In this document: positions 37,355-46,281 of the stretch, piece after piece
Numbering within the stretch: position 1 is the stretch's first letter
How the letters are laid out: every line of letters begins with the position of its first letter
NCBI RefSeq assembly: GCF_007050985.1
Contig: NZ_VHSF01000001.1
Location: forward strand, 186,001 to 250,000
Direction of reading: 5' to 3'
Origin: Christiangramia sabulilitoris
GTDB lineage: Bacteria > Bacteroidota > Bacteroidia > Flavobacteriales > Flavobacteriaceae
Length of the DNA: 64,000 nt
Made by a program: the position numbers and the translations under genes
Notes under the pieces: model-generated
Databases searched by the model: none
What the model saw: the letters and a program-made list of their open reading frames with translations, nothing else
What the model was told of the DNA's origin: nothing

Positions 37355-37813
37355 TCATTGGGCAGGTAAATTTCCTGTAAATGCTAGTGCCTCTTTAAGG
37401 TCTGTAAAATGCTTAATTTCACCTTCTTTATAGAAAAGTCGTTCTATCTTGATATTGGTAGTACCGGTCCATCCATGGGTAACTATACAAAAACTCCTAA
37501 ATTTTCTATTCTGATTAAAGAATTTGAGCCAATCCTGGGCAACTACAGAATAATCATACATACGGTTAGAAATATAATTCACATGAAGGTCTTTCCCGTA
37601 AACTTTTTCAGCTAAAGCAATTACCTGTTTTGCTAATTCCCAGCCAAAAGTAATTCCTTCATTTAATTCGGCTACAATGGTGTTTTCTAAAAATATAAAA
37701 TCCCCAAAATCGAGCTGATGTTTCTGAAGAACATCTTTAGAAGGAATTATATTTAAAACCGAATTAGGATGAATGGCCACGTGAAAATCAATATTAGAGC
37801 ACAAAAATAACAT
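37355..37813 (-). CDS. Protein of unknown function, possibly STAS/SpoIIAA-like
   Basis: A 152-residue cytosolic protein with no signal or membrane segment. The alternation of strands and helices (FIFLENTIVAEL, ELAKQVIALAEKVYG, RMYDYSVVAQDWLKF, FCIVTHGWTG) is reminiscent of STAS/SpoIIAA-like domains common in flavobacteria, but no diagnostic residue is visible. It is convergent with the TPR gene and separated from the acyl-CoA dehydrogenase by an AT-rich gap. Confidence 0.5.
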   Translation of the reverse strand: MLFLCSNIDFHVAIHPNSVLNIIPSKDVLQKHQLDFGDFIFLENTIVAELNEGITFGWELAKQVIALAEKVYGKDLHVNYISNRMYDYSVVAQDWLKFFNQNRKFRSFCIVTHGWTGTTNIKIERLFYKEGEIKHFTDLKEALAFTGNLPAQ

Positions 37814-37989
37814 CTAATTATCTAATATTCATTTTATTATGAATTATAAATACCTTTCTTATTTTATCACTCCAGGATAAAACCTGTCTAAAGCGTATGG
37901 AAAAGGGGGAGATTTTATATATAGCCTATTCTTCATATAAATTATTCTATTTTACATAATATAAATTATAGTTCAAACAGGTTGTTTAT

Positions 37990-39180
37990 TCAAGAGGAGT
38001 TTATTTGTTTATTATCTTTTAATTTAGCTGTAAGTTCCCTGAACAACCCACGAGCGATCAATACCTTCATTATTTCATTGGTACCGGCATAAATTCTGGC
38101 AGCTCTGTTATCTGCATACATTCTGGCAATTGGATAATCCAACATATACCCATAACCTCCAAATAACTGAAGACATTCATCTACAACTTTATTATGCATT
38201 TCTGTTGTTGAATATTTCGCTATGGATGCACTTTCAGTACTGAGTTTATTTTCTGAAAGTAATTTTGTACATCGATCTATGAAAGCCTGATGTATTTGCA
38301 ACTGGCTGGCGCACTCTGCCAGTTTAAACTGAGTATTTTGAAATAAGGCAATTGGCTGCCTGAATGCTCCCCGTGTGGATGTATATTCAATGGTTTGTTC
38401 AATAGCTCCCTGAGCACCACCAATGGCATTTAAAGCCACTATTAATCTTTCTCTGGCTAATTCCTTCATCATAATTTTAAATCCGGAACCTTCTTCTCCA
38501 AGCAAATTTTCCTTCGGTACCATAACGTCATCAAAGAATAATTCACATGTATCCTGGGATTTCATCCCAATTTTCTTCAAGGGAAGGCCTTTTTGGAATC
38601 CCCTGGATCCGCTTTCAACTATTAATAAGGAAACCTTATTATTGATCTTGACTGCTACAATTGTCATATCGCTCATATAACCATTTGTAATAAAGGTTTT
38701 TTGGCCATTAACCAGGTAGTGGTCGCCTTTATCCTGAGCATGTGTTTTTATCGCTTTTAGATCACTTCCACAGTCTGGTTCGGTCATACCCAGAGAGGTG
38801 ATCATTTTCCCGGCAGCCATTTGAGGCAGATACTTTTTCTTTTGGGTCTCAGTACCATATTTAAGCAAATATGGAGCAATAACATCTGAATGTAATGAAA
38901 AACCCGGCCCGGAAATTCCTTTTCTGGCTAGTTCTTCTATGAATAAAGCATTAAAACTAAAATCTAAACCGCTCCCACCATATTCTTCTGGTATATCAAT
39001 ACATAATAAACCTAATTCACCTGCTCGTTCCCATATTTTCCGACTAACCATTCCATTTTTTTCCCATTCATCTAACTGATCCATTATTTCATTTTGGATG
39101 AAATCCTGAATCATTTTTTGTGTCATTAAATGCTCTTGAGTTGAATATATCTCACGTTCTATTAAAACATTCTGTAACAT
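37990..39180 (-). CDS. Acyl-CoA dehydrogenase
   Basis: A 396-residue flavoenzyme oxidising an acyl-CoA to the 2-enoyl-CoA. The family signatures are present: GMTEPDCGSDL (~134-144), QTFITNGYMSDM, QLFGGYGYMLDYPIAR (~345) and RIYAGTNEIMKV (~370) near the C terminus. It has no beta-oxidation neighbours, so chain specificity (short, medium, glutaryl or branched) is undetermined. Confidence 0.92.
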   Translation of the reverse strand: MLQNVLIEREIYSTQEHLMTQKMIQDFIQNEIMDQLDEWEKNGMVSRKIWERAGELGLLCIDIPEEYGGSGLDFSFNALFIEELARKGISGPGFSLHSDVIAPYLLKYGTETQKKKYLPQMAAGKMITSLGMTEPDCGSDLKAIKTHAQDKGDHYLVNGQKTFITNGYMSDMTIVAVKINNKVSLLIVESGSRGFQKGLPLKKIGMKSQDTCELFFDDVMVPKENLLGEEGSGFKIMMKELARERLIVALNAIGGAQGAIEQTIEYTSTRGAFRQPIALFQNTQFKLAECASQLQIHQAFIDRCTKLLSENKLSTESASIAKYSTTEMHNKVVDECLQLFGGYGYMLDYPIARMYADNRAARIYAGTNEIMKVLIARGLFRELTAKLKDNKQINSS

Positions 39181-39356
39181 ACCGGTTGGTTTTAAATTTG
39201 AGCACTATACAGGACCCTATGAAATCAATACTTTATTTAGAATTATACCGTATTTAAAGAGTAAAAGAATATATTAAGTGAAATTCCTGAAGCTTTAATT
39301 ACATTCTTTATGCTTTGGTAATTTTAGAATTTAATCAGGCTCATCCTTTTTGTAAT

Positions 39357-39704
39357 ATGACATTTCTTACTTTTTTGGTAATCTTCTCTTCAGGCTCCTT
39401 TTTATTTTTTGGAGTCAGCTGTTTTTTTACAGAACATATGCGAAATGAATTTATTCGGTATGGTCTTGGAAAGCAGCTAAAACTTGTCGGCTCTTTGCAA
39501 ATTGCAGGGGCAATTGGTCTTGGCCTGGGATATTTGTACCTGTTAGAATTGAGTATTCTGGCAGCCTCCGGTTTAATGGTATTAATGATTCTCGGCTTTG
39601 GAGTACGTTTAAAGATCAGGGATACTTTTCTGCAGTCTTCTCCATCTATACTCTATGCCCTGATAAATGCTTATATCGCACTCAGCCTGTATAACGCACT
39701 TTAA
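39357..39704 (+). CDS. DoxX-like small membrane protein, copy A
   Basis: A 115-residue protein with four hydrophobic helices. The conserved EFIRYGLGKQLKLVGSLQIAG block between the first two helices follows the DoxX_2 plan (E-F-x-x-Y-G, then a helix rich in Gly/Ala). The ATG at 39357 is used; the upstream TTG adds residues that do not fit. It is convergent with a similar protein at 39713. Confidence 0.65.
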   Translation: MTFLTFLVIFSSGSFLFFGVSCFFTEHMRNEFIRYGLGKQLKLVGSLQIAGAIGLGLGYLYLLELSILAASGLMVLMILGFGVRLKIRDTFLQSSPSILYALINAYIALSLYNAL

Positions 39705-39712
39705 AATTCCAA

Positions 39713-40078
39713 TTAGACGACAAAAACTATTAACAGGCATAGAATTAAAAACAATAATGCCGGAATCGATTTTTTAAGAGGATCATTTATTTTAATATGC
39801 ATAAAAACAGATCCTGCTAAAAGAAAAGCCAGTCCAAGAGCTGAAGGATTAACAAGTTCAGGATACCAGATTCCCGCGATTAATGCAATTGCCAGGGTGA
39901 CCTTGAGAAATCCAATTAGATATAAACTCCATTCAGGCATGCCATAAACGGCAAATTCTTCTTTTAAGGTAGTGGCATTTCCACCCCGCCATTGTGTACT
40001 TTTATTATATTGAATGAGCCATACATTAAGAATACTTAATCCTACAATTAATTGTAGTGCAATTGATATGTAATCCAT
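39713..40078 (-). CDS. DoxX-like small membrane protein, copy B
   Basis: A 121-residue four-helix protein with the same layout as its convergent neighbour: EFAVYGMPEWSLYLIGFLKV between helices one and two, and HIKINDPLKKSIPALL before the last helix, matching RLKIRDTFLQSSPSIL in copy A. The two stops lie 8 bases apart. Function unknown. Confidence 0.65.
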   Translation of the reverse strand: MDYISIALQLIVGLSILNVWLIQYNKSTQWRGGNATTLKEEFAVYGMPEWSLYLIGFLKVTLAIALIAGIWYPELVNPSALGLAFLLAGSVFMHIKINDPLKKSIPALLFLILCLLIVFVV

Positions 40079-40217
40079 TTTCCCTGTTTTTTGAAGTAAT
40101 ATTAATCCTAATCTACTAAGATTATTTCGAATTGTATGGCATGTAAAGGGATTAATTGAGAAAACCTGCCGGTAAATCTAATTTTTGATACGAATTTTAT
40201 AATATTTTAAGATTTGA

Positions 40218-40718
40218 TTAGCCTATCCCTTTTTTAAAATGTTCCTCGAATTCATTCCTCAGTATTTTTAACTTCGGTTCAATATATGTTTTACAAAATG
40301 GTCTTTCCGGATCTGTCTTATAATAGTTTATTATTTCTGGTCTCGATGCTTTGAAATCTTTGATTCTGATTGGCCTGGTAATAAGTCGATCTTCTGTTTG
40401 TGAAGTAAAAATTTTAAGTATTTTCTCTACTTCCCGAAACTGTTTCTGATCAAAAGTATATACTGCAGAAAGATATTTAGATCGCATACTGTGATTGGAG
40501 GTGCTTTTGTGTGAAGAAATATGAACCTTAATTAAAGTTTTCAGACTTATTGAATCGGGATCATAGCGAACAAGTACACCCTCATAAAATTCCTCTGGCG
40601 CCTCCCTGGTGGAGATATATCCCTGTCCTACCTTCTCCACTCCTATTAAAGATTGAAAAACCGCTTCGGTACACCAGTGACATCCCCCGCCAAATCCTAT
40701 TTTAATTAACTTTGACAT
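40218..40718 (-). CDS. msrA: Peptide-methionine (S)-S-oxide reductase, variant
   Basis: A 166-residue MsrA-fold protein repairing oxidised methionine. The catalytic Cys13 lies in GGGCHWCTE, where the usual Phe after Cys is His14; Glu18 and a second Cys16 are present. The region HKSTSNHSMRSKYLSAVY matches the family's substrate loop but is shortened, and FCKTYIEPKL is the usual C-terminal motif. It follows the PepSY-like gene by 14 bases on the same strand. Confidence 0.8.
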   Translation of the reverse strand: MSKLIKIGFGGGCHWCTEAVFQSLIGVEKVGQGYISTREAPEEFYEGVLVRYDPDSISLKTLIKVHISSHKSTSNHSMRSKYLSAVYTFDQKQFREVEKILKIFTSQTEDRLITRPIRIKDFKASRPEIINYYKTDPERPFCKTYIEPKLKILRNEFEEHFKKGIG

Positions 40719-40732
40719 CCTGAATATGAGTT

Positions 40733-41164
40733 TTACTCATTCATTTCTGTCCCGTCCTTCCGAAACATTATATCTTTATTTTTACCCTTTTGTTTAAATT
40801 CAACATCATAGAATTCCCCTTTTTTAGCATTCAGAACATGTTCTACCTCCGTAATCTCAAGTTTTGAATATTTTTCCCTGATCACCTTTTTGATTGCATC
40901 TGGCAGATTTTGTTTTTTAATATCATTTTCGGTTTCTACCCATGTACCATCAGCTTTAAAATCTGCTCTGTATTTCTCACCTTTCTTTTTAAAATGTGAT
41001 TCCCAGTACCCATGATCATCTTTTTCCCAGTCCGGGTCATCCTCACCAGGGTATTTTTTCTGAAAAGAAACTTTAACGGCTTCTGGTACATCCTCTTTCT
41101 TTTTCTGACAACTAAGCATTCCGGATATCAGGCATATTACAGTCAAAAGTGAAATTGTTCTCAT
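40733..41164 (-). CDS. PepSY-like lipoprotein
   Basis: A 143-residue lipoprotein with Cys19 (GMLSCQKK). Two repeats of the PepSY-like (BLIP-like) beta unit follow: VKVSFQKKYPG..WEKDDHGYWESHF and IKKVIREKYSKLEITEVEH..YDVEFKQ. These domains usually sit in the periplasm and may inhibit or bind a partner. It precedes msrA by 14 bases, so a link to oxidative repair is possible but unproved. Confidence 0.7.
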   Translation of the reverse strand: MRTISLLTVICLISGMLSCQKKKEDVPEAVKVSFQKKYPGEDDPDWEKDDHGYWESHFKKKGEKYRADFKADGTWVETENDIKKQNLPDAIKKVIREKYSKLEITEVEHVLNAKKGEFYDVEFKQKGKNKDIMFRKDGTEMNE

Positions 41165-41297
41165 AATATATTTTCTATAAAGCTAATCATGACTGTTTTG
41201 AATAAGGGCTAATGAAATCATAAATTTGAAATTTATCACCCTAAAGGTTTTAATATTAAGCATGTATAAATTAAATTAAGGTTTATTTTTAAAGGCA

Positions 41298-41756
41298 ATG
41301 ATCAAATTAATCAAGACGAACTCAGAAAATGGAGATTTTCAGGAACTGGTTAAAATGCTTGATTCATACCTGTCGGTAACAGACGGAGATGAACATGAGT
41401 TCTATGACCAATTCAATAAACTGGATAATCTGGACCAGGTCGTTGTCCTGTATAAAGAAAATGAGCCGGTAGCATGCGGAGCTATTAAAGAGTTTGGTCC
41501 TGGTGTTATGGAAGTAAAAAGAATGTTTGTTAAACCGGGATTCAGGAATAAGGGTTACGCCAGTAAAGTTCTGAAGATTCTTGAGTTGTGGGCTATGGAA
41601 CTGGGTTATAAAAAGTGTATTCTGGAAACAGGATTAAGACAGGTGGAGGCAATTGGCCTGTATCACCGCAACAATTACAAAGTAATAAAGAATTACGAAC
41701 CGTATAGCAACAGGCCCAATAGCAAATGTTTTGAAAAGGTTCTCGCTCAACCTTAA
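41298..41756 (+). CDS. GNAT-family N-acetyltransferase
   Basis: A 152-residue acetyltransferase. Motif A is RMFVKPGFRNKGYASKVL (~75-92) for the pyrophosphate of acetyl-CoA, preceded by AcCoA strand VMEVK and followed by CILETGLRQVEAIGLYHRNNY typical of motif B. The acceptor is unknown. Confidence 0.88.
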   Translation: MIKLIKTNSENGDFQELVKMLDSYLSVTDGDEHEFYDQFNKLDNLDQVVVLYKENEPVACGAIKEFGPGVMEVKRMFVKPGFRNKGYASKVLKILELWAMELGYKKCILETGLRQVEAIGLYHRNNYKVIKNYEPYSNRPNSKCFEKVLAQP

Positions 41757-41792
41757 ATTTAAAATTAAAACAGTTCATGTCTGTCTTAATTT

Positions 41793-41811
41793 GTTGTTAT
41801 TAATAAACAAC
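41793..41811. terminator. Weak hairpin between the GNAT gene and the EF-G-like gene
   Basis: GTTGTT and AACAAC pair around an ATTAATA interior between two convergent genes. It is short and AT-rich, so only a weak terminator candidate. Confidence 0.3.
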
Positions 41812-41823
41812 ATACTCCCTGCG

Positions 41824-43932
41824 CTATTTCTCTAAATCAACTAAAGTCTTCTGAATATTCCCTGGTACGGGTTGGTAAGACGCAAAATTGGCCTTAAAAG
41901 TTGCTCTCCCCTGTGTCTGGGATCTAAGGTCTGTGGAATAGGCATGCAGTTCTGATTCCGGAGCCAGACATTTGAGAATCTGAAAATTCTCTCTGCTCTC
42001 TATTCCCTGAATAATAGCTCTGCGGGATTGTAAATCTGTCATTACATTTCCCAGCATTTCTTCAGGAACTTTAACGATAAGCTCAATAATTGGTTCAAGT
42101 AATCTAGGGTTGGCATTAAGGAAAGCTTCTCTAAAAGCATGGGCTCCCGCTATTTTGAATGAGATATCATTGGAGTCTACAGAATGCATCTTTCCGTCAT
42201 AAACCATTACCCGCACATCCCTTATATAAGAACCGGTTAAAGGACCTTCTTCCATAACTTCCAGAATACCTTTCATTATGGAGGGAAGATATCGCTGATC
42301 TATAGCGCCACCTACGATACAGTTATAAAAAATGAGTTTTCCTCCCCAGGCAAGATCAATTTCTTCTTTTCCACGAATATTGAAACCCTCTGGTTCGCCT
42401 AATTCTTCGTACCAAGGTTCAATTTTCATATGCACCTGGGCAAACTGACCTGAGCCGCCAGATTGTTTTTTATGACGATAGTTCGCATTCGCTGAGCGTA
42501 AAATAGTCTCCCGGAATGCGATCTTTGGTTTTTGCCAGGTAACCTCGATATTGAATTGATTATTCAGGATCCATTCTACAATCGCCAGGTGAAGTTCACC
42601 CTGACAATTTATAATTAATTGCCTGCTTTCCTTAGCATAGGAAACAATTACCGTTGGATCCTGACTACTGATCTTCTTCAGAGCGTCACTCATTTTTTCT
42701 TCATCCTTATTATTCACTGCAGAAATTGCCATACTATATCTGGAATCGGGATATTGGATAGGCTTTAAAATAACTTCTGTTTCAGGATTACTTAAGGTGT
42801 CACCGGTTTCGGTTGCTTTTAATTTCAAGGTTGCGCCCATATCCCCTACCGTAAGCCTGGAGACTGAAATCCTCTCTTTTCCATCCATAATAAATAACTG
42901 GTTGAACACTTCTACTTCCCCGCTTCTTGTGTTGAGGAGCTTGTCATTAATGGTGACCTGGCCCCTTTTTACTTTAAAGAAGCTAACCTGACCCAAATTA
43001 GACTGATGCACGGTTTTATATATTAACAGGACACTCGAACCGTCGATTTCAGGTTTAATTTCACGGCCATCGAGACTTTGTTCAGGTCCTAAATCTGCTG
43101 CCGCGGGTGCAACATTATCTATAAATCCCATTAAGCGACCACTTCCCATATCACTAAGGGCAGAAATACAGAAAACCGGAAATAGTTCATGGTTCAACAT
43201 CCCGGCTTTTATACCTTTTCTCATCTCATCTTCGGTAAGGGAATTGTTTTCGAAAAACTTTTCCAGCAATTCCTCATCATTTTCAGCAGCCTTTTCCACC
43301 AGTTCATTATGCAAGTAATCTGCTTTTTCCTTTTCCTCTACAGGAATGGATAATTTTTCTGGCTTCCCTCCTTCCGGAGAAAATTTATACATTTTCATTT
43401 TTAAAATATCTATGATACAATAAGAGCCTGATACGATGAGAGGATATTGTATCTGCACTACATTGTTGCCCACGAGGTTGTGGATACTTTGGAGACTTTT
43501 TTCGAAGTTAAAGGCGGGATGATCCAATTGATTTATGACAAATAAAGTAGGTTTCCGGTACCTGTCAATATAGTTCCAGATAATCTCTGTCCCCACTTCC
43601 ACCCCATGCTGACCGTTAAGAATAGTAAGAACGGTATCTGCAACTCTAATAGAACTAATCACTTCCCCTATGAAATCATCAAGACCCGGTGTGTCGATGA
43701 TATTGATCTTATAATTACGCCATTCGGTATAGAGTGGGGTCGCAAATATGGAGTTCCCCTTTTCATGTTCTACCTCATGATAGTCTGATACTGTATTCTT
43801 ATTTTCGACACTACCTCGCCTGTTAATTAGTTTAGCTTCATACAGCATTGTTTCAGCCAACGTAGTTTTACCACTATTGTGAGCGCCAACAAAAACAACA
43901 TTTTTAATGTGCTTTTCATCATATACCTTCAT
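41824..43932 (-). CDS. Elongation factor G-like protein
   Basis: A 702-residue EF-G paralogue. The G1 motif GAHNSGKT (16-23) is intact. The G3 motif reads DTPGLDDF (80-87), with Leu84 at the place of the catalytic His of EF-G, and G4 is NQLD (134-137) rather than NKxD. Domain II, III, the RKHKKQSGGSGQFAQVH-type domain IV and V (LQSRRAIIQGIES) all follow, so the translocase body is complete. It resembles flavobacterial secondary EF-G proteins that work with reduced or no GTPase activity. It is single-gene and has no fusidic-acid resistance features. Confidence 0.88.
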   Translation of the reverse strand: MKVYDEKHIKNVVFVGAHNSGKTTLAETMLYEAKLINRRGSVENKNTVSDYHEVEHEKGNSIFATPLYTEWRNYKINIIDTPGLDDFIGEVISSIRVADTVLTILNGQHGVEVGTEIIWNYIDRYRKPTLFVINQLDHPAFNFEKSLQSIHNLVGNNVVQIQYPLIVSGSYCIIDILKMKMYKFSPEGGKPEKLSIPVEEKEKADYLHNELVEKAAENDEELLEKFFENNSLTEDEMRKGIKAGMLNHELFPVFCISALSDMGSGRLMGFIDNVAPAAADLGPEQSLDGREIKPEIDGSSVLLIYKTVHQSNLGQVSFFKVKRGQVTINDKLLNTRSGEVEVFNQLFIMDGKERISVSRLTVGDMGATLKLKATETGDTLSNPETEVILKPIQYPDSRYSMAISAVNNKDEEKMSDALKKISSQDPTVIVSYAKESRQLIINCQGELHLAIVEWILNNQFNIEVTWQKPKIAFRETILRSANANYRHKKQSGGSGQFAQVHMKIEPWYEELGEPEGFNIRGKEEIDLAWGGKLIFYNCIVGGAIDQRYLPSIMKGILEVMEEGPLTGSYIRDVRVMVYDGKMHSVDSNDISFKIAGAHAFREAFLNANPRLLEPIIELIVKVPEEMLGNVMTDLQSRRAIIQGIESRENFQILKCLAPESELHAYSTDLRSQTQGRATFKANFASYQPVPGNIQKTLVDLEK

Positions 43933-44090
43933 CTGTTGTTAGTTTTAATAACAGCAAAGCAGGTTTTTAGAAAAATAAGAATGGGTTATAAAGTTGCAGA
44001 AATGCTTCTTAAAGATAAGGATTCCTGATATAATTCAAACAATTTCAAGTTAGGTTTACCTGATAAAATAAGACATTAAGTTTTTTTATA

Positions 44091-45152
44091 TTAGGAATCT
44101 GACTCTTTGGGAAATTCTCTTTTACTGAACAATATGCCATAGGGTTCCAGGGATTTAATGTTCAAAAGGACTACGGTAATGATCCCCATCACCGGGATGG
44201 CCAGGATCATTCCAATCACTCCCCATACTAAATTACCCAGAATTACAGATAGTATTACAAAAAAGGGATGCACATCTACCCTCTCACCAACGACATATGG
44301 CTGAAGAACATAGCTCTCCATAAACTGGGTGACGGTAAAGGTTAGCGCAATCCCGATAAGCACTGTGGTGTCACCAGAGGTTAAAAACCCAAATGCTACC
44401 GCCATGGTAAAACCTATGATATTACCAATATATGGAATTAGCGTTAGCACCGCTGCGATCACACTTACCAGTATAAAATTATTTACGCCTGATATACCAA
44501 GACCTATTGAATAAAGTACGGCCAGAAGCCCCATCAAAATGAGTTTACCTAATAAGTATTGTGGAGCGACCCGTGCCGATTTATTTATAATTGTCTTAAC
44601 AGTTTCCCTTTTCTCGTCTGGAAAAACAGTAAGCAGAAAATTTTTGAAAATATGCCGATAATTTAGTAGAAAAAATACGTAGACGAACGTGAGCAGATAA
44701 TTGGCAAAGAAACTGGATAAACTACTCATAAAAGCAGTGATTTTATCGCTAGCCCCGGAGCTAACATCTGAAGAACTATTTTTGGCTTCTTTAATATCTT
44801 CCTGATCCAGGGGAGAATGTGCTAAGGCAAATTCTTTGAGCTGTTCGATTTTGGGAGCCATTGTTTCCTTGATCTGAGGCCAGTCATCTGCAAATGATCT
44901 TATTTGATAAGATACCAGGGCCATTAATCCAACCGAAATCAGAAAGAGCAATAAACTGTTTAAAATAGCCGCGACAGGTTTCTTTATCTTTTTTTCCAGT
45001 CTTTGTGACAATGGTAAAACAACCAGGCTAAGAATTATTGCGGTAAATAATGGTGCAAAAAAACCTTTGGCTTTGGTCATGCCCAGGAACAGAAAATAGA
45101 TAGACACGATTATAGCGGTTACATAAAATAATAGCTTTTTATTGGTAAACAT
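44091..45152 (-). CDS. AI-2E family transporter (TqsA-like permease)
   Basis: A 353-residue integral membrane protein with about eight helices. It has the family hallmark GLLAVLYSIGLGISGVNN region, VLTLIPYIGNIIGF and the C-terminal GVIGMILAIPVMGI. Members export small molecules such as AI-2 or are involved in Na+/Li+ antiport; substrate here is open. The ATG at 45152 is used, not a TTG ten codons earlier. No luxS is nearby. Confidence 0.85.
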   Translation of the reverse strand: MFTNKKLLFYVTAIIVSIYFLFLGMTKAKGFFAPLFTAIILSLVVLPLSQRLEKKIKKPVAAILNSLLLFLISVGLMALVSYQIRSFADDWPQIKETMAPKIEQLKEFALAHSPLDQEDIKEAKNSSSDVSSGASDKITAFMSSLSSFFANYLLTFVYVFFLLNYRHIFKNFLLTVFPDEKRETVKTIINKSARVAPQYLLGKLILMGLLAVLYSIGLGISGVNNFILVSVIAAVLTLIPYIGNIIGFTMAVAFGFLTSGDTTVLIGIALTFTVTQFMESYVLQPYVVGERVDVHPFFVILSVILGNLVWGVIGMILAIPVMGIITVVLLNIKSLEPYGILFSKREFPKESDS

Positions 45153-45373
45153 TTGGTTGGTTTTCTGGTATGTATGAACCAATATCGGAAATGTTTTAAG
45201 TTCTTTCTATTAAAGAAATCTAAAAGCATCTGAATTTTTATGATACGAAAGAGCATTTGCTTTTAAAATCCTGAAGTTGCCATCTCCTTTCTAACTATCA
45301 AACCTAAAATTTTATAGAATTAACCAGGTATATAAATATAAGGATATTGGTTATCCCGAATTCAAACATAAAA

Positions 45374-45397
45374 AAAGCCATCATTTCTGATGGCTTT
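45374..45397 (-). terminator. Terminator after the cold-shock gene triplet
   Basis: A 10-bp perfect stem (AAAGCCATCA and complement) with a 4-base loop lies 25 bases past the minus-strand stop at 45422, followed by a T run on that strand. Confidence 0.85.
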
Positions 45398-45421
45398 AAT
45401 TTTTCGAAAAAGAAAAACGTC

Positions 45422-45616
45422 TTAGTCGATTAGCTCAACATTAACAGCGTTTAATCCTTTTTTTCCTTGCTCAGTTTCGAACTGAACTCTATCGTCTTCT
45501 CTAATCTCGTCGATAAGTCCACTTGAGTGTACAAATATATCTTCGTTAGAACCTTCAGTCTGAATAAAACCGAATCCTTTTGTATTATTGAAAAACTTTA
45601 CTTTACCTTCTTGCAT
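45422..45616 (-). CDS. Cold-shock protein, copy 1
   Basis: A 64-residue OB-fold RNA chaperone. RNP1 is KGFGFIQ and RNP2 is DIFVHSS. It differs from copies 2 and 3 at the DDDSNED region (here EGSNED) and the end (VELID rather than VEVID). It is last in a tandem array of three genes on the same strand and is followed by the array's terminator. Confidence 0.95.
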   Translation of the reverse strand: MQEGKVKFFNNTKGFGFIQTEGSNEDIFVHSSGLIDEIREDDRVQFETEQGKKGLNAVNVELID

Positions 45617-45720
45617 TACTATACTTATTAAATGTTATAAAATCACCATGACAATTTAGAGATCACATGGTGCACGATCTTTATTATTTTAAATCTACCA
45701 GGAAGGCAGTTTAAAAATAC

Positions 45721-45915
45721 TTAGTCGATCACTTCAACGTTTACAGCGTTAAGGCCTTTTTTGCCTTGCTCAACTTCGAACTGTACTCTGTCGTCTTCAC
45801 GAATTTCATCGATTAAACCACTTGAGTGTACGAAGATGTCTTCGTTTGAATCGTCATCTTTAATAAAACCAAATCCTTTGGTATTATTGAAAAACTTTAC
45901 TTTACCTTCTTGCAT
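45721..45915 (-). CDS. Cold-shock protein, copy 2
   Basis: A 64-residue cold-shock protein, nearly identical to copy 3 (one difference: KDDDSNED versus KADDSNED). It has the RNP motifs KGFGFIK and DIFVHSS. A leader element GATCGTACGACATCCAATC lies 45 bases ahead of its start and is shared with copy 3. Confidence 0.95.
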   Translation of the reverse strand: MQEGKVKFFNNTKGFGFIKDDDSNEDIFVHSSGLIDEIREDDRVQFEVEQGKKGLNAVNVEVID

Positions 45916-45959
45916 TACTATACTTATTAATTGTTACAAATTTGCCGTCTTTGTTTAAA

Positions 45960-45978
45960 GATCGTACGACATCCAATC
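45960..45978 (-). promoter_or_regulatory. Conserved leader element of cold-shock copy 2
   Basis: This 19-base element, containing the palindrome TCGTACGA, is identical at 46255-46273 ahead of copy 3 and has a diverged counterpart at 45661-45679 ahead of copy 1. It lies in the untranslated leader, where cold-shock mRNAs often hold thermosensing structures. Confidence 0.4.
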
Positions 45979-46015
45979 TACATTATAATCAGATCCCTAA
46001 AGACCTTGAAAATAC

Positions 46016-46210
46016 TTAGTCGATCACTTCAACGTTTACAGCGTTAAGGCCTTTTTTACCTTGCTCAACCTCGAACTGTACTCTGTCGTCCTCACGAATT
46101 TCATCGATTAAACCACTTGAGTGTACGAAGATGTCTTCGTTTGAATCGTCAGCTTTAATAAAACCAAATCCTTTGGTATTATTGAAAAACTTTACTTTAC
46201 CTTCTTGCAT
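46016..46210 (-). CDS. Cold-shock protein, copy 3
   Basis: A 64-residue cold-shock protein, first of the three in transcription order. It is almost identical to copy 2, including RNP motifs and C-terminal GLNAVNVEVID. The upstream desaturase ends 71 bases before its start, on the same strand. Confidence 0.95.
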   Translation of the reverse strand: MQEGKVKFFNNTKGFGFIKADDSNEDIFVHSSGLIDEIREDDRVQFEVEQGKKGLNAVNVEVID

Positions 46211-46254
46211 TACTATACTTGTTATTATTTATAAAATTGTCGTTTTTGTTTATA

Positions 46255-46273
46255 GATCGTACGACATCCAATC
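46255..46273 (-). promoter_or_regulatory. Conserved leader element of cold-shock copy 3
   Basis: Identical 19-base copy of the element at 45960-45978, at the same distance from the start codon. Confidence 0.4.
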
Positions 46274-46281
46274 TTTTCTTA

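Noticed and set aside
45661-45978. Palindromic leader elements considered as attachment sites or insertion-sequence ends
   Set aside because: They recur at fixed distances ahead of the cold-shock starts and have no transposase or target duplication.
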